Of a stretch of 64,000 bases of DNA, positions 59,604-64,000 are shown piece after piece. The position numbers and the translations under genes are program-made. The stretch lies in assembly GCA_934486615.1 (NCBI GenBank), contig CAKSQO010000005.1:1-64000 (forward strand), read 5' to 3'. How positions within the stretch are numbered: position 1 is the stretch's first letter; every line of letters starts with the position of its first letter. The notes beneath the pieces were generated by a model. It made no database searches. It was not told the origin of the DNA and worked only from the letters and a program-made list of their open reading frames with translations. Source of the DNA: an uncultured Eubacteriales bacterium. Its GTDB lineage: Bacteria > Bacillota > Clostridia > Oscillospirales > Acutalibacteraceae.

Positions 59604-60406
59604 CACTTTACCTCCAGCAGCATTTTCCATGTGTTAATCCCGCACTCGCCGTCGACGGAGAGCGCGTTTTCACGCTGAAAGCGCTTTATCGCGGCCTCGG
59701 TGTTCGCGCCGCATTTGCCGTCGACGGTCACCCCGAGCAGGCGCTGTGCAAGCGCCGTTGCGTTTTTGTGAAGGTAGCTCTTGCGGCGCTTTATCACGCA
59801 GCGCTTTGCGACCGACGCGGTCTCGCTGCCCCAGTAGCCGTCCGCGCCGAACTTCGGCAGAGCGAAGCCGTCCGCCTTGACCGCTTTCTGAAACGACAGC
59901 ACCTTGTTTTCGTCGTTCGGCTTTGCGGAAGGCGCGCTTTCCTCGCTTTTAGCGGGAGCGCCATCGGCGGCTGCGGCAAGCTCGGCAAACGGGAAGTTGC
60001 TGCCGGGGCAGGCGGTCGCGTTTAAGTCGCGGTGGCCGCAGACGTTGGTGACTCCGAGCTTGTAGCGCGAGCAGATGTCGGCAATCAGCTCCTTGCCCGC
60101 GGCAAGCTGCTTCTCATTCATATGCTCGTTTTCAAAGTTGCCCTCGAAGCACACGCCTATCGAGGTGCTGTTGAAGTTCTTCGCGTGCGCGCCGACCGTG
60201 TCCTCGGGGCGGCCGCGCCAGATGCTGCCGTCCTTGCGCACAAGGTAGTGGTAGCCCATGCCCGACCAGCCGTTCGCGAGATGCCAGCGGTGAATGTCCT
60301 CTGCGCTGCACTTTTCGGCCGCGGCGTGGTGCAGCACAAGGCGCCCGGTTGAGCGGCGCTTTGAGAGCATCCCGCTCCATTTCAGGTTTGTTTCGTTTAC
60401 CGTCAT
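59603..60406 (-). CDS. N-acetylmuramoyl-L-alanine amidase with peptidoglycan-binding domain
   Basis: The 267-residue protein has an Amidase_2 domain: zinc His in VLHHAAAE, GWSGMGYHYLV, then GHRDLNATACPGSNFP with the second His and Cys ligands. From about residue 205 comes a PG_binding_1 domain (LLGVTVDGKCGANTEAAIKR, FQRENALSVDGECG). No signal peptide, as for an endolysin released through the holin encoded immediately downstream. No phage structural genes adjoin; the head cassette is 19 kb away on the other strand. Confidence 0.9.
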   Translation of the reverse strand: MTVNETNLKWSGMLSKRRSTGRLVLHHAAAEKCSAEDIHRWHLANGWSGMGYHYLVRKDGSIWRGRPEDTVGAHAKNFNSTSIGVCFEGNFENEHMNEKQLAAGKELIADICSRYKLGVTNVCGHRDLNATACPGSNFPFAELAAAADGAPAKSEESAPSAKPNDENKVLSFQKAVKADGFALPKFGADGYWGSETASVAKRCVIKRRKSYLHKNATALAQRLLGVTVDGKCGANTEAAIKRFQRENALSVDGECGINTWKMLLEVK

Positions 60407-60601
60407 AAGTTCGGTCCTCCTTATTTTTGTCCGCGCGGCTTATCGGGCGCATTACATTATATGTGCCGCCGCCGCGGTCGGACAAAGCTATGGGACGCTG
60501 CGCGCTGCTTCAAATTGCGCGTCATTTCGCTGCGCACTTATTTTTCGCAGCGTCCTCTCATAATAAGGCGCTATTTTTGACGTGTTTGCAGCAACAATGG
60601 C

Positions 60602-60635
60602 AAAAAATCCCCACGACTTTTTAAGCCGTGGGGAT
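60602..60635 (-). terminator. Terminator of the yfhO-like gene
   Basis: On the minus strand ATCCCCACG and CGTGGGGAT (60607-60615 with 60627-60635) pair and are followed by six T (complement of A 60602-60606). The remaining part of 60407-60653 has no supported gene. Confidence 0.85.
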
Positions 60636-60653
60636 AAGGTGTGCTGTTAAATT

Positions 60654-63542
60654 CTATTCATTGCCGTCGGTTGGGTCACCGTCGGGCGCGGAGTCGGCTT
60701 TGCCGTCGGTCGGGTCACCGTCAGGCGCGGAGTCGGCTTTGCCGTCGGAGGAAGCAATCTCACCGTCGGAGGGAACGCCGCCGTCAGGGAAAGCAATCTC
60801 GCCGTCGGAGCTTTCGCCGCCGACTGCGGGGTCGTCGGCTTTGTCACCCGGCACACCTTCGGCGGCAGCCGGGTCCGCGACATCCGCTGCACCGCCTTTG
60901 CCGCTCAAAGCCGTATCCGGAGCACCGCCGCGTCCGCTTCGGTCGACGGCAGCCGCCTGAGCGGCAGCGGCAGTCGCGCTCTGCGCCGACTCGGCCGCCT
61001 CGGCTTCGGCAAGCCCGGCGAGGTACTCGCTTTCGAGCCTGTCATACTCGCTCCACTCGGCCTCAAGCGCTTCGCGCTCGGGATTGACTGTCTTGCAGCA
61101 GTCGGGGTGGCTGCGCCTGTAAACGGCGAACAGCACGACGTAAGCCGCGAGCGCCGCCGCGCCGAGCAGCGATATGAGCAGTCCCGCGCCCGAGCCCGGC
61201 GTCCTGTAATTAAAGCGTATCGTGTGCTTGCCCGCAGGCACATACACGGCCATAAAGCCGACGTTGGCCTTCTCGATTTCGGCCTCTTCGCCGTCAACGG
61301 TCACGCTCCAGCCGTCGTCATACGGCACGGAGTAGAACACGAGGTTCTCCGTGTCAAGCTCGACCTCGGCGGTGAAGCCCTTATTGTCGATTTTCAGCGT
61401 ATTGCCGGCACTTGTCGCGCGCAGCTTTTCGCAGTCGTTCAGATACCCCTGCGCGTCAAAGCTGCCTGCGCTGTAGAGCGAGTCGTCGGTGACCTCCTGC
61501 ATAAGGGTCGGGTACTTCCTGATCTGCTCGTCTGTCAGCAGCATCGCCTTGAGCATAACGGCCGAGCGGAAGCTGCGGTACTGTGCGTCGACGGTGTCGT
61601 AGCTTATGCACTTGTCATAGGTGAAGCCGTAGGGGATATAGAAGTCGTTGACATACACGTCGTGGTCGTTCTCGGTCTTGAGATAGCTCCAACCCGGCAT
61701 AGTGCCCGTCGTGGCTTCATCGCCCTCTACAAAGTCAAGCCCCTCGTCCTTCAGGTCGATGAGGTAGCGCACGCTCAGCAGCCCGCGGATCCGGTACTCG
61801 CTGGTTTCGGGGCGCGAGCCGACGCTGCGGTCAACGCCGATGTAGTCGTAGTAGTCGAACACGCTGACGGGCACGATGGAGTGGAACGCCTGAATACTCG
61901 GGTAGCCCATATACATCGCGGTGTTGTCCATGCCGTCATAGACGTCGATGCGCTCGCCGTCGTTTATGTCGAGGTCGATACTGCCCCTTATCATATTGTC
62001 GATGAGGAAATCGGACGTGTTCGAGTGCGTCTTGCCCCAGCCGATGTGGATTCCCGCATAGAGCACGGTCACCACGCACAGCGCGCTTATCGCCGTCTGC
62101 CAGAAGCGGGTCGAGCGCATATTTATCGTGTGTATGCGCTTGCCGAGGGTCGCCTTTCTGCGCTTTTTGAAGCCCTTGCGCAGCTTGAGGATAATAAGCA
62201 TGGCGACAAGCGAGACTATCGCGAGCGCGCACTCTATCCAAAAGCGGACGGTGTAGTATTCGAGGTTCGGGTCGTCGGTGTTGGCGTTTTTGAATATGCC
62301 GAAGCTCGAGAAGCCGTCCTCGACCGTGTGCACGCTCGGCATAAGCCCGACCGCGAGCGTTATCGCGACGGTTATACCGAGGCTCCAGCGGAACGCGCTG
62401 ACCCAGTCTATGTCGGGCTCTTCAAGCGCCTGAGCGGAGACGAGCGCCATGATAAGTATCGGCATATAGAACCAACGCGCGTAATAGGAATAGTTAAAGA
62501 CGTAGAACGCGCTGTTGAGAAACGGCACGAGCGCCATAACAAGGCAGGTGGTGAGTATGCGCTTTTGCCATGTGCACTTTTTGTTCTGCAGCCACGCGAT
62601 AACGCCGGTCATACCTATAAGAGGCAGCCAGGCACTCATCGACGACCACTGGAACTCGTTGTTCGGGAAGAACACAAGTCTTGCGGGGTTGTCGGGCGGG
62701 AAGAACATCGACTGCAGAATGTTATAAAACACCTGCTTTTCATTATAAATAAGAGCGTCCCAGCCGACGAGGTAGCCGTTTACGCGCGACATACCGCTTA
62801 TTGCAAGGAAGGACGGCAGCAGTATCGCCGCCGCTGTCATCACGCCGATGACGGCCTCGAGAGCGATCCAGCCGAAGCGCTTGAGGGTCATCTTCCACGC
62901 GTGCGAGACGACCTTGATGAACCAGTAGATTATGCAGAACACGACCATTCCGCAGAAGAAGAAATAGTTGCTTATCGCGCATATCGCGACCGCCGCCGCG
63001 AAAAGTCCGCGCCTGTTTTCGGTCACAAGCAGCTCAAAAGCAAGCAGCAGCACGGGGAAGAAAACTATCGCTTCGTGGAAGTGGTTGAAGAACACATTGT
63101 AGACCGAGAAGCCCGAAAACGCATACAGCAGCGCGCCGAACAGCGCGGCGTAGGTCGTGCGCGTAAAGCGCCGCATATAGCAGTAAGCCGTAAGCGAGGC
63201 GCAGGCGAACTTGAGCATAAGCAGCGGGCCCATAAGGTAGGGCACGGCGGCGCTCGGGAACAGCAGCGTCAGCCAGAAGAACGGGCTGCCCAGCATATAG
63301 AAGCTGTATGACCCGATAAAGTTTGCGCCCAGGTCGGTGTTCCAGTTCCAGCCGATGTTACCGCTGCGCACCGCGTCGTGAGCGAGCCGATAAAACGGTA
63401 TCTGTTGGACGTTGAAGTCGCCGTAGTACAGGAAATAGCCGCGGTCAAGCACCATATACATTCCGAGGAATATGCCCGACAGCAGCAGCCCGAGCAGGAA
63501 CGCCTGAAGATAGCGTTCCTTTTGTTTCGCAGCAAGCAGCAT
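60654..63542 (-). CDS. YfhO family polytopic membrane protein (GT-C fold)
   Basis: The 962-residue protein has about 12 membrane segments in its first 500 residues (GYFLYYGDFNVQQIPFYRLA and NTDLGANFIGSYSFYMLGSP are the family's first loop). An extracytoplasmic domain follows with PYGFTYDKCI and FYSVPYDDGWSVTVDGEEAE, then a last membrane helix, the standard YfhO order. YfhO proteins glycosylate lipoteichoic acid or other wall polymers from a polyprenyl-linked sugar. The last 110 residues are an added acidic tail with DGKADSAPDGDPT units. GGAGG precedes the ATG. It may fill the role lost in the decayed cluster at 0-2 kb. Confidence 0.88.
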   Translation of the reverse strand: MLLAAKQKERYLQAFLLGLLLSGIFLGMYMVLDRGYFLYYGDFNVQQIPFYRLAHDAVRSGNIGWNWNTDLGANFIGSYSFYMLGSPFFWLTLLFPSAAVPYLMGPLLMLKFACASLTAYCYMRRFTRTTYAALFGALLYAFSGFSVYNVFFNHFHEAIVFFPVLLLAFELLVTENRRGLFAAAVAICAISNYFFFCGMVVFCIIYWFIKVVSHAWKMTLKRFGWIALEAVIGVMTAAAILLPSFLAISGMSRVNGYLVGWDALIYNEKQVFYNILQSMFFPPDNPARLVFFPNNEFQWSSMSAWLPLIGMTGVIAWLQNKKCTWQKRILTTCLVMALVPFLNSAFYVFNYSYYARWFYMPILIMALVSAQALEEPDIDWVSAFRWSLGITVAITLAVGLMPSVHTVEDGFSSFGIFKNANTDDPNLEYYTVRFWIECALAIVSLVAMLIILKLRKGFKKRRKATLGKRIHTINMRSTRFWQTAISALCVVTVLYAGIHIGWGKTHSNTSDFLIDNMIRGSIDLDINDGERIDVYDGMDNTAMYMGYPSIQAFHSIVPVSVFDYYDYIGVDRSVGSRPETSEYRIRGLLSVRYLIDLKDEGLDFVEGDEATTGTMPGWSYLKTENDHDVYVNDFYIPYGFTYDKCISYDTVDAQYRSFRSAVMLKAMLLTDEQIRKYPTLMQEVTDDSLYSAGSFDAQGYLNDCEKLRATSAGNTLKIDNKGFTAEVELDTENLVFYSVPYDDGWSVTVDGEEAEIEKANVGFMAVYVPAGKHTIRFNYRTPGSGAGLLISLLGAAALAAYVVLFAVYRRSHPDCCKTVNPEREALEAEWSEYDRLESEYLAGLAEAEAAESAQSATAAAAQAAAVDRSGRGGAPDTALSGKGGAADVADPAAAEGVPGDKADDPAVGGESSDGEIAFPDGGVPSDGEIASSDGKADSAPDGDPTDGKADSAPDGDPTDGNE

Positions 63543-63572
63543 TTGTTTCCCTCCGCAAAAAACATTGGTTTT

Positions 63573-63643
63573 GTTGAAAAAGAACGAAAAAAGTTCCTTT
63601 TCAACATTGTTGATTGACTTATTATACCAAATGCCGCTATAAT
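63573..63643. promoter_or_regulatory. Leader hairpin and divergent promoter region
   Basis: GTTGAAAAAGAAC (63573-63585) and GTTCCTTTTCAAC (63593-63605) pair with one mismatch and would lie in the 5' leader of the yfhO-like transcript. For the plus-strand gene TTGACT (63614-63619) and TATAAT (63638-63643) are 18 bases apart. A minus-strand -10 (TATAAT, 63626-63621) overlaps it. Confidence 0.65.
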
Positions 63644-63690
63644 AATAAAGACGAAATTTGTAAACTTTTTAAAAACTCGGAGGTTCTTTT

Positions 63691-64000
63691 ATGCCAAGCA
63701 ATTTTTACGCCGTCCTCGGCCGTATGAAATATATAAACCGCTGGGGGCTTATGCGCTCGGTAAGAAACGAAAATCTGAGCGAGCACTGCCTTGACACGGC
63801 GTTCTTCGCGCATATGCTTGTTATTATACATAATAAGAAGTTCGGCGGTACGCTTTCACCCGAGCACGCGGCGGTGTGCGCGATGTTTCACGATGCAAGC
63901 GAGATAATCACGGGCGATATGCCCACTCCCGTCAAGTATTTCAACCCCGAGATACGCTCGGCCTACAAGACCGCCGAGAGCGCCGCTCAGGCAAAGCTCG
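63691..64000 (+). CDS. YfbR-like HD-domain 5'-nucleotidase, 3'-truncated by window end
   Basis: The first 103 residues (MPSNFYAVLGRMKYINRWGL, RSVRNENLSEHCLDTAFFAH, then AMFHDASEIITGDMPTPVKY) match YfbR-type HD hydrolases, including the metal His in SEH and the HD pair in FHDASE. These enzymes dephosphorylate deoxynucleoside monophosphates. TCGGAGG precedes the ATG, and a good promoter lies at 63614-63643. The rest (about 90 residues in the family) is beyond the window. Confidence 0.9.
   Translation, partial: MPSNFYAVLGRMKYINRWGLMRSVRNENLSEHCLDTAFFAHMLVIIHNKKFGGTLSPEHAAVCAMFHDASEIITGDMPTPVKYFNPEIRSAYKTAESAAQAKL

Overview
The window looks like a chromosomal segment of an endospore-forming, fairly G+C-rich clostridial Firmicute, most likely an Oscillospiraceae/Ruminococcaceae-type gut anaerobe. 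The sporulation genes spoIIE, spoVAE and an uninterrupted sigK set the lineage. A PyrR-attenuated pyr operon, a Gram-positive BY-kinase/PHP exopolysaccharide module, a sortase-like cell-wall anchor and GGAGG-type ribosome sites agree. No rRNA, tRNA, CRISPR array or insertion-sequence transposase was recognised. Genus and species cannot be given from sequence alone.

Layout. 0-2 kb: a decaying polysaccharide-decoration cluster on the minus strand, with a GtrA-like flippase carrying an in-frame amber codon, an intact GT2 glycosyltransferase, and the frameshifted 5' remnant of a polytopic membrane protein. 2-6.3 kb: a TetR regulator behind a palindromic operator, then a 1087-aa secreted pullulanase-like protein whose catalytic residues appear lost. 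6.5-15.8 kb: the pyrimidine operon pyrR-pyrC-carB-pyrK-pyrD-pyrF-pyrE-pyrB, with a recognisable PyrR hexaloop and attenuator; carA is absent, and PyrB carries a C-terminal PyrI-type zinc ribbon. 15.9-17.9 kb: two zinc-ribbon membrane proteins. 18-22.3 kb: one tightly coupled operon of a Ser-rich lipoprotein, HPr-kinase-like protein, PqqD-like protein, S24/S26 peptidase, Wzz-like protein, BY-kinase and PHP phosphatase. This joins RiPP-style parts to exopolysaccharide control.

22.6-31.5 kb: a PflX-type radical SAM protein, two ABC exporters with extra N-terminal domains and zinc ribbons separated by a DUF1854 protein, and a NodB-like barrel protein overlapping a zinc-ribbon peptide gene. 31.7-40 kb: a MATE transporter, then a compact phage head cassette (terS, terL, portal, protease, capsid, connectors, tail-proximal genes) with no integrase, replication, tape-measure or fibre genes. 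40-46 kb: spoIIE, yebC, an Xre/SLOG pair with a highly symmetrical operator, and a small membrane protein. 45.4-52.4 kb: fabG-like, alr, lacZ, an esterase and rlmA. 52.4-58.6 kb: spoVAE, a CYTH protein and sigK between two copies of a dispersed repeat, then an EF-G paralogue, murI and a DUF6440 protein. 58.9-64 kb: a holin/amidase lysis pair, a YfhO family protein, and the 5' part of a YfbR-like HD nucleotidase.

Intergenic DNA carries several repeat families: a conserved box plus terminator at two convergent gene ends, a MITE-like pair with shared terminal inverted repeats, a 250-300 bp composite repeat in two copies, and a nine-unit 20-bp tandem array. The strongest leads for undescribed biology are the kinase/PqqD/peptidase/lipoprotein operon and the stand-alone phage head cassette. 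Function calls are by recognition of motifs and family resemblance; no database search was run.
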